Origin: Oryzomonas sp.
Lineage (GTDB): Bacteria; Desulfobacterota; Desulfuromonadia; Geobacterales; Pseudopelobacteraceae
Direction of reading: 5' to 3'
NCBI GenBank assembly: GCA_031292255.1
Contig: JARLHN010000044.1
Coordinates: 62,001 to 126,000 of the forward strand
Length of the DNA: 64,000 bases
Within the stretch, counting starts at the first letter, position 1. Each line of letters begins with the position of its first letter. This document shows, one piece after another, positions 1-7,268 of the stretch. The notes under the pieces are model-generated. The model had not been told where the DNA came from, searched no databases, and worked only from the letters and a program-made list of their open reading frames with translations. The position numbers and the translations under genes were made by a program.

Positions 1-182
1 GACAGTCGACATGGGACCTCTTGAGGCCACCCCATCGCGTAAAGCGCAACCCAGGCGCGGGCCTCTGCATCTCCGGCCTTTGCCGCCTCGATTGCGGTCG
101 CCACGATCTGTTTCCAAGTGTCCGCGGTGAGCTGTTCCGTAAATATCCGCATGGCTTCAAACTCGCTGAATTTTTTCCCCAT
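1..182 (-). CDS. Small phage/island hypothetical protein, C-terminus beyond the window
   Basis: The minus-strand frame starts at ATG 180-182, behind the ribosome site GGGAGGAATAAAAGG, and stays open to the window edge, giving 60 visible residues (MGKKFSEFEAM...). The middle contains the string EAAKAGDAEARAWV, a helical stretch of the type seen in small phage-packaging or DUF5681-like proteins; that resemblance is only suggestive. It is the most downstream visible member of a run of short minus-strand genes (198-1713) with tight spacing and good ribosome sites, so it is probably part of the same transcript. No function can be assigned. Confidence 0.6.
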   Translation of the reverse strand, partial: MGKKFSEFEAMRIFTEQLTADTWKQIVATAIEAAKAGDAEARAWVALYAMGWPQEVPCRL

Positions 183-197
183 CCTTTTATTCCTCCC

Positions 198-653
198 TTA
201 TCTTTTTTTTCGTGGATACCGACGAGCAAGGTCATCCCAATCAACCGCGTTCGGGTCCTTTACGATCAAATCCAGAACTTCGGACGGCAGCCTGTCGTAA
301 TCGGTTCCATCATCACCAGCAACTGCGTACAGCTCAGATTCAGTCCAGAACTCCATTCCAATGCCATTGGCCTGTAGTCTTTCGATATCTTCCGGGGTAA
401 TCAATTTTGAGTGCTCACTCGCCCATTCACCGCGCCGGCGCTGGCAAGCGAGCAATTCCCCGCCAGACAGTGTTTTGAAGAACTTCTCCACTCCGGCGTC
501 ACCTTCGCGCCGCGCCGCATCGAGTGCCAGCATAAGTTCGTTGAAGCGCTCCGGCGTGACGGCCCTGGCTTCGACCTCTGTACGAGCCGCACGGCCACGC
601 TGAAACTTGGATTCTGCTTCTTTTATCCGCTTATTGAGTATTGATCTACTCAC
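198..653 (-). CDS. Hypothetical island protein, 151 aa
   Basis: The start is GTG at 651-653, preceded by GAAGGAGGGAGACC, one of the best ribosome sites of this cluster. The product is charged and helical at the N-terminus and acidic at the C-terminus (VDWDDLARRYPRKKR). Residues 1-15 (MSRSILNKRIKEAES) resemble the first 15 residues of the next upstream gene (MNRPALNKRLKEAEV), so the two neighbours seem to share a short N-terminal module. No family recognised. Codon use and spacing support a real gene; the role is unknown. Confidence 0.65.
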   Translation of the reverse strand: MSRSILNKRIKEAESKFQRGRAARTEVEARAVTPERFNELMLALDAARREGDAGVEKFFKTLSGGELLACQRRRGEWASEHSKLITPEDIERLQANGIGMEFWTESELYAVAGDDGTDYDRLPSEVLDLIVKDPNAVDWDDLARRYPRKKR

Positions 654-665
654 GGTCTCCCTCCT

Positions 666-824
666 TCAGGGTAATTGCTCACCAAACAGCTTGGCAAAGG
701 TGTCTCGTGCTTCCAACAATCGGTAAAGTTCCCTCATCCCGCCCCTTATTATGCGGGGTGCTTTATCTGTCCGGACCTTTACTTCGGCCTCTTTCAGCCG
801 CTTGTTGAGTGCCGGCCTGTTCAT
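666..824 (-). CDS. Short hypothetical island protein, 52 aa
   Basis: The ATG at 822-824 overlaps the stop of the upstream gene (ATGA), and the TGA stop lies inside the ribosome site of the downstream gene, a pattern of translational coupling. The N-terminus LNKRLKEAEVK is paralogous to that of the 198-653 product. The rest is basic and helical (RELYRLLEARDTFAKLFGEQ). No known domain. It is supported by position, coupling and the shared motif rather than by length. Confidence 0.6.
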   Translation of the reverse strand: MNRPALNKRLKEAEVKVRTDKAPRIIRGGMRELYRLLEARDTFAKLFGEQLP

Positions 825-1120
825 GATCTGCCGCCCTCAAGTTGCTTCTCGATTTCGGCAATGCGCTGCTCCAGGTCAGAATCGGCAATGACTCTGTGAA
901 GAATAGCAAGCAAGTTGCCCAGGCGTGACGCGTCCGCCACGTTGATTTGACCGTTACGTGCCTCAGCGTACAGCCGCCCCAGCTCGGCCCGGACGTGCCC
1001 CACCTTGGTAAGCACGAACTTCCGGACCTTGACCGGGGGGGGCGTCTGCGGTTGCTTGTTTTCTGAGACTTTGCGCTTTTTTTTGCCTATCTGTGGCTTG
1101 CCATTTTGCCGGTTTTGCAT
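821..1120 (-). CDS. Hypothetical island protein, 99 aa
   Basis: ATG start and TGA stop, overlapping the next gene by four bases (ATGA). The first 35 residues are very basic (IGKKKRKVSENKQ) and the rest forms two predicted helices ending EQRIAEIEKQLEGG. The layout, a basic tail plus a helical or coiled region, would fit a nucleic-acid binding or small structural accessory protein, but no family is recognised. It lies in the same minus-strand run as its neighbours. Confidence 0.55.
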   Translation of the reverse strand: MQNRQNGKPQIGKKKRKVSENKQPQTPPPVKVRKFVLTKVGHVRAELGRLYAEARNGQINVADASRLGNLLAILHRVIADSDLEQRIAEIEKQLEGGRS

Positions 1121-1145
1121 ACCTTTTATCCCCTGCTTTACGATA

Positions 1146-1442
1146 TCAACCGCGGCTCTCGTCGGCCATCTCTTTGCCCGTGCGCCGTTGCTGTTTTAGG
1201 AAGGTTCTGACCTCCCTGTACAAACGTGCGTATTCGTCGAGTAACGCCCTGGCAGGGAAAAGTTCCCCGCCTTCCAGCAACTGCACGGCTTCTTCTGCAA
1301 GGGTTGATGGTGTTGCGCGAAAAACTACAAATTCCTGCGGATTTTTTTCATCGGGGAGTAGTTGTAATTCGCATCCCAGGAAACGCGCCACGGTGCCCTG
1401 TTTCACGGTGGGAAGATCTATGTGGTTAGTACATGTGCTCAT
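1146..1442 (-). CDS. Hypothetical island protein, 98 aa
   Basis: The frame is open further upstream, but ATG 1440-1442 is preceded by AAGGAGGGCAACACTACC, so this start is preferred. The product (MSTCTNHIDLPTVKQG...) ends in a basic helix (REVRTFLKQQRRTGKEMADE). No known domain. It sits between two other short genes of the same strand and presumably the same transcript. Confidence 0.55.
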   Translation of the reverse strand: MSTCTNHIDLPTVKQGTVARFLGCELQLLPDEKNPQEFVVFRATPSTLAEEAVQLLEGGELFPARALLDEYARLYREVRTFLKQQRRTGKEMADESRG

Positions 1443-1458
1443 GGTAGTGTTGCCCTCC

Positions 1459-1713
1459 TTATGCCTGGCCTCGGGCTGCAGTTGCCCGGAACAATTCCGC
1501 ACGTAGCTGCTCGATCTGCAAAGTGGCCGTGTTTTCAACCTCCTGCCACTCCTGGAAGGCGAATGCCAGCGCAACATACGCCCGCGCTGCAACGTCGAAC
1601 GGAATCGGGGCGCTTGTGGGCTCGGCTACGGTTAATGCCTGTTTCAGCCCCTCAAGAGCTTCAGCGTGGTTGAGATATTCAGGTGTCAACGTCTGGTTGG
1701 TCATGGGTGCCAT
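1459..1713 (-). CDS. Hypothetical island protein, 84 aa
   Basis: A short acidic, alanine-rich helical protein. Two starts are possible, MAPMTNQ (1713) or the internal ATG three codons later. It is the first gene of the small-protein run and lies just downstream of the tandem repeats at 1741-1816. No family recognised. Confidence 0.5.
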   Translation of the reverse strand: MAPMTNQTLTPEYLNHAEALEGLKQALTVAEPTSAPIPFDVAARAYVALAFAFQEWQEVENTATLQIEQLRAELFRATAARGQA

Positions 1714-1740
1714 TTCTTTTTTTTGATTTTTTTACCGAAC

Positions 1741-1816
1741 TATCTTCTAACTATCCTCGAACTATCCTCGAACTGCTCTATTCAGAAGTTGAATATTGAA
1801 TATTGAATGTTGAAAA
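1741..1816. repeat. Tandem 11-mers plus AT-rich 7-mers, candidate replication origin
   Basis: Seen directly: three adjacent 11-bp units, TATCTTCTAAC (1741-1751) and TATCCTCGAAC (1752-1762, 1763-1773), followed 15 bases later by about 3.7 copies of TTGAATA/TTGAATG (1789-1816). Units of one helical turn beside an AT-rich tandem tract are the usual layout of an iteron origin with its unwinding region. The array lies immediately downstream of a RepB-like primase gene, which fits. The origin assignment is inference. Confidence 0.5.
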
Positions 1817-1847
1817 GCTTCCGCCGTAAGAGAGAGATGAGCAAGGA

Positions 1848-3215
1848 TCAAATCTTCCGCTCCTTGCCGCTCCTACCCTTTCTACCGCCTGCGCATTTCG
1901 CCGAATAGGCACGACAGGCCGCCGTCACCTCCAGCCTGGCCAGTTCATTCCAGATCCGGCCATCACAACTCTGCAACCACCCGATTCGTGACAGTTCTTC
2001 ACGGTATTGAAGCCATCTGTCTTCTTCGATGCCCCCCAACCACCGCCTCAACAGAAAGTTATCATCAGGAAGGGTTCCAGTGATGTCACGAGCCGAAAGC
2101 TCGAACAGCGCAAGCGCCATCATCCTTTCGTCAAACGTGAGTGCGCACCATAAAGGATCAATTTGCATCTCGCGAACTGGTAGGTATATCTTCGGAGCCA
2201 TCCGAAGCTCAAAAACTTCGCTCAAAGCGTCAAACGACAACCACCCTGCCCTGAGCATGCTCTTGATGTGGTCAAGCCGATCACGGCCATCACAGTGTGC
2301 ATGGCAACAATGGACAGCCCAACTGTCGTGTCCATTACCTGTATTGACAACAAAAGTCGCCATGTCGTCATGTTGTTCTGAGTGCTCGGATTCAAATGGG
2401 CAACGAATGTGCTGTTTGCCATCGGCTGTCTGTTCGCCTCGCAATACTTGAGGCGCATGTTGTTTGAGACTCCCAATGATATCAAAGTCCGAATTGGCCG
2501 CCGCCCACTTCCGAAGGTTTATGACCTCACCGGTTTTCGGAGAAACAATTTCAAAATCTTTTACGGGGGTTTCGTGTGAACATACCTCAAGGACTGTTCG
2601 AGGTATGTTCGAGGTATGTTCGAACATAGTTTCGGGTAAGAGTCCGGTCTTAATTTCGTCGAGAGTGTAAACAGCTAAATCGTCGCGGGCAGTGATCAGC
2701 TTTGTCATGACCGGCTGGTCTTTCAGATGCCAGAACCCCGGCAACCTCATCACTCGCGCAAGGTCGCAACAGGCGGAATCACCGTTGTATTGCGCTGCAA
2801 TGGCCTTCTGCATCGGCTTGAATTGTTCCAGCGGACAATCTGAAACCAGCCAGTACGCATGAAAACGCCCAGGGGAGGACTCTACGGTAATGTGAGGCTC
2901 CAGGGCGGCCACAACCGGCTCCAACGGTGCCCCGTCGAGGTCAATCCAGAGTGCTCGGACCTTGACGACATTGCCAGCTTTGCGGCCTTTGCCGTCGCCC
3001 TCGTTCGGCATGAAAAAGACACCGCCGCCCCGCTGCTAGAATTGTTTTAATTGCTGTGCACGCTCAGTAAAAGTTCCGTGAATGTACTTACTCTTTTTGG
3101 GGTCCTTCTCCGGGGTTTCGTCGAAGGTTTGGAATGTGGAAGGATCTCGCGTTACGTTGCCAAACATAGACAGGGTACGCCGGGCCTGCTCTCGGTCGGG
3201 GGTCAATTCTAACAT
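1848..3215 (-). pseudogene. RepB-like DNA primase, interrupted by an in-frame amber codon
   Basis: The long part (1848-3011) has the RepB-primase signature: RALWIDLDGA, SSPGRFHAYWLVSD and DLARVMRLPGFWHLK, then a Cys/His cluster (CPFESEH, CCHAHC) typical of a zinc-binding region of mobile-element primases. The N-terminal part of the family lies in the same frame upstream: ATG 3213-3215 behind GGGAGGGCGGAC, with STFQTFDE and a segment ending QLKQF. One TAG (3036-3038) separates QLKQF from QRGGGVFFMPNEGDG, where relatives read straight through. Translation could restart at ATG 3011 but would lack the first 68 codons. Likely a nonsense mutation inactivating the element's replication primase; amber readthrough is the alternative. 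Confidence 0.8.
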
Positions 3216-3475
3216 GTCCGCCCTCCCGCTAATCGGCCAGCTTGCAACGATTTGGCAATGGAGAGCATCTTCCGATACGAGTCCATAATTATCTTCTGCG
3301 GGATCTCCAGTTGCTTTCCCTTCTCATAATCCTCAATCAGTTTTCGCGCTCTCAGGACATCGTCGGTCGAGCCCACGCAACGCGGCGAGCAGTTTTGCTT
3401 TTCAACCGCCACCGTCAATCCTGCTGCGTCCCAAATTGCCAAATGGATGATATTGCCAGTCGTAATTTTTAACAT
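3209..3475 (-). CDS. Hypothetical island protein, 88 aa, overlapping the primase start
   Basis: ATG start with GAGG upstream; the stop overlaps the primase start codon by seven bases, suggesting coupling to the primase. The product begins MLKITTGNIIHLAIWDAAG and ends in a helical basic region (SYRKMLSIAKSLQAGRLAGG). No recognised domain. Its position between the AlpA-type regulator and the primase suggests an early gene of the element. Confidence 0.55.
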   Translation of the reverse strand: MLKITTGNIIHLAIWDAAGLTVAVEKQNCSPRCVGSTDDVLRARKLIEDYEKGKQLEIPQKIIMDSYRKMLSIAKSLQAGRLAGGRTC

Positions 3476-3517
3476 CGTTATGCCTCGCTTTGTTTTGATC
3501 GTTCGCTTCGTTACGTC

Positions 3518-3805
3518 CTATGCGTCTGCCGCTTTCGGCATTTTCCCCTTAAAGCCACGGCCCGGCCCTGGTCGCCCGCTACCAATCTCTGGGGTGTTCC
3601 CTGTCGGCGCCAAAACGGGCCGGGATGTTGCCCAACACTCCAACTCAGAGAGGAGGTAGCCCGTCGCTCGGCCATGTGGTGATAGCTTGCGACGCTTCGG
3701 AAATTCGTCTTTCTTTTCCAGCCTATGCCGCTGTGACCGCCCCAATCCGGTGATTGTGGTCGCTTCTGGGTCTCTCACTATCCTGTCAGTTCTGTTTCCG
3801 TTCAT
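3518..3805 (-). CDS. AlpA-family DNA-binding regulator/excisionase-like protein
   Basis: 95 residues. The N-terminal half carries the AlpA/MerR-like winged-helix pattern: TITGLGRSQRHRLEKK, then DEFPKRRKL and ATGYLLSELECW, matching the family's usual TGLSRST..FPKPV..GW..SEV..W layout. AlpA proteins of P4-like elements activate or assist integrase-mediated excision. The C-terminal 35 residues are Pro/Gly-rich and probably disordered. The start ATG has GGGGGTAG upstream. Gene order (integrase, toxin-antitoxin, AlpA, primase) fits a satellite or genomic island. Confidence 0.8.
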   Translation of the reverse strand: MNGNRTDRIVRDPEATTITGLGRSQRHRLEKKDEFPKRRKLSPHGRATGYLLSELECWATSRPVLAPTGNTPEIGSGRPGPGRGFKGKMPKAADA

Positions 3806-3887
3806 TTTGCTACCCCCTATTGTTTATTTCTGCTTCATTCTGTTTCTAACCGTCGCAAGGTCAGCAGGTCGGATATCGGCAATTTGA

Positions 3888-3910
3888 TGTTTCACGAAAA
3901 TGTTTCACGA
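3888..3910. promoter_or_regulatory. Direct repeat TGTTTCACGA x2 upstream of the AlpA gene
   Basis: TGTTTCACGA occurs at 3888-3897 and 3901-3910, a 13-bp period, about 80 bases upstream of the minus-strand AlpA start. Spaced direct repeats here are candidate sites for the element's regulator or excisionase. No binding evidence exists beyond position and repetition. Confidence 0.4.
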
Positions 3911-3920
3911 CTCCTGGCAG

Positions 3921-3970
3921 AAAAAACAAAAGGCGCGGGCTAACATCCGAAGATGTCAACACCGCGCCTT
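3921..3970 (-). terminator. Rho-independent terminator, minus strand
   Basis: AAGGCGCGG (3930-3938) pairs with CCGCGCCTT (3962-3970), and an inner ACATC/GATGT stem closes a tetraloop. On the minus strand the hairpin is followed by TTTGTTTTTT (complement of 3921-3929). It lies downstream of the toxin-antitoxin genes and would insulate them from the AlpA-primase transcript. The remaining bases to 4124 show no other feature. Confidence 0.7.
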
Positions 3971-4124
3971 AAAACTCTTCCACGCGGGGGTGCAAACGCA
4001 CCAACAGGCAAACTACGCCTCCCTATGTCTTTATATTTCTTATTAAATCATACAGCTTTTTTCGTTGCAAGCAGTTTGCCGGGGGTAAATACTCTTTTTT
4101 TGTCCCGGTGCTTATTGGCCTTAA

Positions 4125-4466
4125 TTACAAGAATACCCTGTAATCAGCATCCAATGCCACAGCAAGCTTCTTGGCGGTTTCTTTGCCTATGGGCCGCTTA
4201 CCGCGCTCCATTTCAGATATATGCCGCTGCGGAATACCGGTGAGTTCTGATAAACGGGTCTGTGTCATCTCCGCCTTGCTTCGGCTACCACGCAGTATAG
4301 ATGCCGGTACGCTGCCACGCCGCGCCGCCACTTCACGCCAAGGAGTAGAGCCGGACTTTTCAAGCTGTTCCACATACCTGGTAATTGTGGCAACATTCGA
4401 CGGATGTACCATAAGGTGCAACGGAATAAGATTTTCAGTACGGTGCCTTTTCGTGAGTGCCTGCAT
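4125..4466 (-). CDS. XRE-type antitoxin (HigA-like), 113 aa
   Basis: The C-terminal half is a Cro/CI helix-turn-helix: MTQTRLSELTGIPQRHISEME followed by KRPIGKETAKKLAVALD. The N-terminal half is a toxin-interaction type region. The gene starts inside the end of the upstream RelE-like toxin gene (overlap 4435-4466), giving the toxin-first order of HigBA-type modules. It probably neutralises the toxin and represses the operon at the palindrome 4729-4747. An internal ATG (LMVHPSNV) is an alternative start. Confidence 0.85.
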   Translation of the reverse strand: MQALTKRHRTENLIPLHLMVHPSNVATITRYVEQLEKSGSTPWREVAARRGSVPASILRGSRSKAEMTQTRLSELTGIPQRHISEMERGKRPIGKETAKKLAVALDADYRVFL

Positions 4467-4719
4467 ATATCACCTCAACAAGTTTTATTGTATCGTCCGT
4501 TTCTTCCCATACAGCAACATACGTCGGCCTGCCGGTCTTGATATGGCAATGGTGTCGATTCTTACCGCCTTCCAGCTTTGAATAATTTTTCCAGTTGCCA
4601 CGGACCGGGCCAGATAATTCAATCTCCGCTGTGAGCAAGTCTAGCCGGTCCTGAACAATAACCGGAAGACTATTATACTGCTTCTCTGCTTTCTTGGTGT
4701 ATGTGACGAACCATGGCAT
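4435..4719 (-). CDS. RelE/ParE-superfamily toxin, 94 aa
   Basis: The layout is that of RelE-like ribosome-dependent mRNA interferases: N-terminal WFVTYTKKAEKQYNSLP, central KLEGGKNRHHCHIKTGR (basic strand), and the closing strand KLVEVIYAGTHEKAPY. It precedes the XRE antitoxin with overlap. The ATG start follows the operator palindrome directly. Carried by the integrated element, the module probably promotes its maintenance. Confidence 0.85.
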   Translation of the reverse strand: MPWFVTYTKKAEKQYNSLPVIVQDRLDLLTAEIELSGPVRGNWKNYSKLEGGKNRHHCHIKTGRPTYVAVWEETDDTIKLVEVIYAGTHEKAPY

Positions 4720-4728
4720 AAGTCATCC

Positions 4729-4747
4729 TATACTATTTTTTAGTATA
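4729..4747. promoter_or_regulatory. Palindromic operator of the toxin-antitoxin pair
   Basis: A perfect inverted repeat, TATACTA (4729-4735), five T, TAGTATA (4741-4747), nine bases upstream of the toxin start codon. Such palindromes are bound by the antitoxin in autoregulated modules. It also abuts the integrase stop codon at 4751. Confidence 0.65.
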
Positions 4748-4750
4748 TGG

Positions 4751-6154
4751 TCAAGCCGCTTTCTTGTCGGCAGTTATCGGGATAACTTTTCCCTCACTGC
4801 TGTTGATAATGGTCAGAATTTTTCGTTCGAGAGCTTCAAGGGCAATTTGCTTTTCATCGTCGTAGTCATGCAGATTATAGATCCGGTCGAGCTTGCCAAG
4901 GCTGTGGTTTAAAACTCTCTCGCGGTGTTCCAGCGGTATCTTTATGGCTGCCATGAGCGTTGTTGCAGTGCGCCTCAGGTCGTGCGGTGTCCAGGGATCA
5001 ACCCCCAGCAGGTTTTCAGTGGCCGGTTTGCCGTCGGCGCCGAAAAGCGGCTTCCCCCTCTTGTCCTTGAGCGGCCACGCAAGGCAACGACGGACAGCCA
5101 CGGGTAAAGCGTGACCTTCGATTGCTTTATTTTTCTCTTTGTGAGGGCACGGGAATATATGGCCGCTGTATGGGTCGGTTATCGCGACTTCCGGCTTTCC
5201 CTCCTTCTGCAGCCTCAGGTTGTGCCTGATAAGACCCTGTTTAGCGTCCTCTGTCGCTGCGTTGATGATTTCAAGCGCCGTGTCGGTCAGGTACACTCGA
5301 TGTGCCCGCCCGTTCTTTGATCTCTCTGCCGGGATTGTCCACCAGTGGCCATCCATCTCTTTTGTGTGCATCCCAACCACTTCACCAGGCCGTTGTGCTG
5401 TAACAAGTATCAGCTTCAATGCGCGTTGCATTTCACCTGTCAGGGGCATGTCGTCCAGTTTGCGCCATACCGCTAGGATTTCTTTATCAGTCAAGGCACG
5501 TGTCCGTTCGTTGTCCTTCCTGGCTTTTACTCCTGTGCATGGAGTGGCCGGTACTCGCTCTTTTTCAAACGCCCAATTGAACATTTTGCGCGTGATTTTC
5601 AAGGTCTGAGCCGCGGACGAGGCGGACCTGAGGGTTATTTCATCCACCATGCTGATTATGTCTTTCCGCTGGATGCTGGCGGCCTTCAGCCTTCCCCAAC
5701 GCGACACGACCTCTTTCGTCAATATGCGTTCATCCTCCTGCCAATTTCGCTTTTCGGCCTTTGCATGAGTGGTCAGGTAATCTTCAACAAGCTCCTTGAC
5801 GGTAGGAGCTTTTTTCCGTTCGTGCGCCTCGACGATCCGGCGCTCTTTCTCTCTCTTGATCTCATCTACCGGGTCAGCTCCGTCCTTGCTACCGCGACGC
5901 AAGTCACGCACCTGCATTGCAGCCTTTTGGTACATCTCGCGTGCATCCTTCAGGGTGGTTGCCGGGTACTCTCCAAAGGTCAAGAGTCGTTGCGCACCGT
6001 CCACCTTGTACCGGTAAATAAATGTTTTTGAGCCGGATGGGTAGACAAGGACCCCGAAACCCTTTTCAGCGGAATTACCAGACATGCAATAATATTGTCC
6101 GCTTTCAGGTGTGAGGTTCCGAACAACCAGGTCACTGTTTAGGTTTGCTTTCAT
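4751..6154 (-). CDS. P4-type tyrosine integrase
   Basis: 467 residues with an N-terminal DUF4102-type arm-binding domain (residues about 15-95, SGSKTFIYRYKVDG...LLTFGEYPATTL), a SAM-like core-binding domain (about 118-200) and the catalytic domain. Catalytic residues are visible: R255 (TAQRPGE), K280, H391-x-x-R394 (HDLRRTATT), H417 and Y426 (DRIYNLHD). The gene reads away from the tRNA-Arg 3' fragment at 6337-6383, with its promoter region facing that junction, the usual layout for integrases targeting tRNA genes. It appears intact and is the likely enzyme for integration and excision of the element on its left. Confidence 0.95.
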   Translation of the reverse strand: MKANLNSDLVVRNLTPESGQYYCMSGNSAEKGFGVLVYPSGSKTFIYRYKVDGAQRLLTFGEYPATTLKDAREMYQKAAMQVRDLRRGSKDGADPVDEIKREKERRIVEAHERKKAPTVKELVEDYLTTHAKAEKRNWQEDERILTKEVVSRWGRLKAASIQRKDIISMVDEITLRSASSAAQTLKITRKMFNWAFEKERVPATPCTGVKARKDNERTRALTDKEILAVWRKLDDMPLTGEMQRALKLILVTAQRPGEVVGMHTKEMDGHWWTIPAERSKNGRAHRVYLTDTALEIINAATEDAKQGLIRHNLRLQKEGKPEVAITDPYSGHIFPCPHKEKNKAIEGHALPVAVRRCLAWPLKDKRGKPLFGADGKPATENLLGVDPWTPHDLRRTATTLMAAIKIPLEHRERVLNHSLGKLDRIYNLHDYDDEKQIALEALERKILTIINSSEGKVIPITADKKAA

Positions 6155-6174
6155 GGCACCCCCCAGGATTCAAA

Positions 6175-6194
6175 TTCATACTTCATTCATACTT
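6175..6194. repeat. Direct repeat TTCATACTT x2 between integrase and att site
   Basis: TTCATACTT occurs at 6175-6183 and 6186-6194, an 11-bp period, 20 bases upstream of the integrase start. Short direct repeats spaced by one helical turn between int and attR are candidate arm-type integrase or excisionase sites. This is inference from position. Confidence 0.4.
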
Positions 6195-6336
6195 TAAAAT
6201 GCGGTCAAACAATAAATTTCAAGAAACATTATGGACGATATAATGAATCCATTACGTTGATATGTCAATGGTTTTGTGGGGTTTTACTAAAAGGTAATGG
6301 GGGATTAAAAAACACTGCGGAATGATTAAGTAATAT

Positions 6337-6383
6337 CCCTCCTAAGGAAGGGGTCGGACGTTCGAATCGTCTCGGGGACGCCA
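6337..6383 (+). other. Attachment-site scar: 3' half of tRNA-Arg(CCT)
   Basis: The 47 bases read as the 3' half of a tRNA: anticodon loop CTCCTAA (anticodon CCT), variable loop, T arm GGACG-TTCGAAT-CGTCT, acceptor 3' strand and encoded CCA at 6381-6383. No 5' half precedes it, so this is not a complete gene. A tRNA-like terminator follows. With the integrase just upstream this is the right-hand junction (attR) of the element; the intact tRNA-Arg should be at the left end outside the window. Confidence 0.85.
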
Positions 6384-6391
6384 ATAATATC

Positions 6392-6425
6392 AAGGGCTTA
6401 CAGTTTATACCTGTAAGCCCTTTTT
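6392..6425 (+). terminator. Terminator of the original tRNA-Arg locus
   Basis: AAGGGCTTACAG (6392-6403) and CTGTAAGCCCTT (6411-6422) form a perfect 12-bp stem with a seven-base loop, followed by a T run. It lies eight bases after the tRNA CCA, as expected for native tRNA flank, which supports chromosome resuming at this point. Confidence 0.85.
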
Positions 6426-6965
6426 GCTATATTCAGCTTTTGTTGCCGTTTTGAATGTCTGCTTCCTTGGCTATAATAAACTTAAAGATGAACACACAAT
6501 CTAACCCGGCCCGTGCAACTCCGTGAACACAGGGCATGCCCTTTGGGGTGCTGAAACAGACTATGCTAATGTTACACGGTGTGTTATTGCAGGGATAAAT
6601 TTACAAGCCGCCATGTTACTGAAACGGGGGACAAGTGGTATTGAGCATTACGGACAATTTAATGTGCACAAACTAAATATGCCGTTTGGATATGTCTGCC
6701 TCGTATGCGATTTCTGTTCGTCGGGCCAGAGTTTTGCCTGCGGCTTCCTTCAGATTCCGGGTCACCCCGGACACCCTTGCTGTTCGGCTAACGGTTCCCA
6801 CAATCAGGGTCCGCAGAGGACTTGCACCTCCAAGTCACAAATCAGCTACCATGGCTGATTTGATGGGGCTTACGCCCCACGCGCCCTGCCGGGCGCACAA
6901 TAAGGAAAGGACTGAGTCGAAAATCAGCCCTTTCCTTTTAAACAATATATTCCATTTTGCTAAAT
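6426..6965. other. Non-coding stretch with four consecutive hairpins (6839-6937)
   Basis: No convincing gene was found: the two overlapping plus-strand open frames (6523-6858 and 6686-6991) lack ribosome sites and protein-like composition. From 6839 there are four back-to-back stems: AAATCAGC/GCTGATTT (6839-6861), TGGGGC/GCCCCA (6864-6879), GCGCCC/GGGCGC (6881-6896), and AAGGAAAGG plus CTGA pairing with TCAG plus CCTTTCCTT (6902-6937). The last is followed by TTA and would terminate transcripts. The density of GC hairpins suggests a structured RNA or a remnant of a mobile sequence. 6426-6685 shows nothing I can name. Confidence 0.6.
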
Positions 6966-7256
6966 CTATGCTGCAAGCTTCAGCGGTGTGATGTGCAATT
7001 TTGTATTTTGTCGGGCAACCCGCAAATCATAATCAGCTTGGAGATTCAACCAAAGTTCCGGCGACACTCCGAAGTAAGCTCCCAGACGCAAGGCGGTATC
7101 GGCAGTGATTGAGCGCTTGCCGTTGACGATGGTGCTTATCCGCCCCGGTGGTACGTCAATTTCACGCGCCAGTTTGTTAATGCTGATTCCCATCGGCTTT
7201 AAAAAATCCTCCAGCAGAATCTCGCCGGGGTGTATGGGATCAAGGTATTCTTTCAT
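6966..7256 (-). CDS. higA: HigA-family antitoxin
   Basis: 96 residues with the HigA/VapI signature: IHPGEILLEDFLKPMGISINKLAREI, then a helix-turn-helix (PPGRISTIVNGKRSI) and ADTALRLGAYFGVSPELWLNLQ. It follows higB with 12 bases between them, the toxin-first order typical of higBA. It should neutralise the toxin and repress the pair at the palindrome 7572-7588. A decayed copy of the same locus lies at 23262-23435. Confidence 0.93.
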   Translation of the reverse strand: MKEYLDPIHPGEILLEDFLKPMGISINKLAREIDVPPGRISTIVNGKRSITADTALRLGAYFGVSPELWLNLQADYDLRVARQNTKLHITPLKLAA

Positions 7257-7268
7257 CGGATACTCCTT

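Noticed and set aside
6523-6991. Overlapping open frames to the right of the att scar
   Set aside because: No ribosome sites, unlikely residue composition, and they run through the hairpin cluster.
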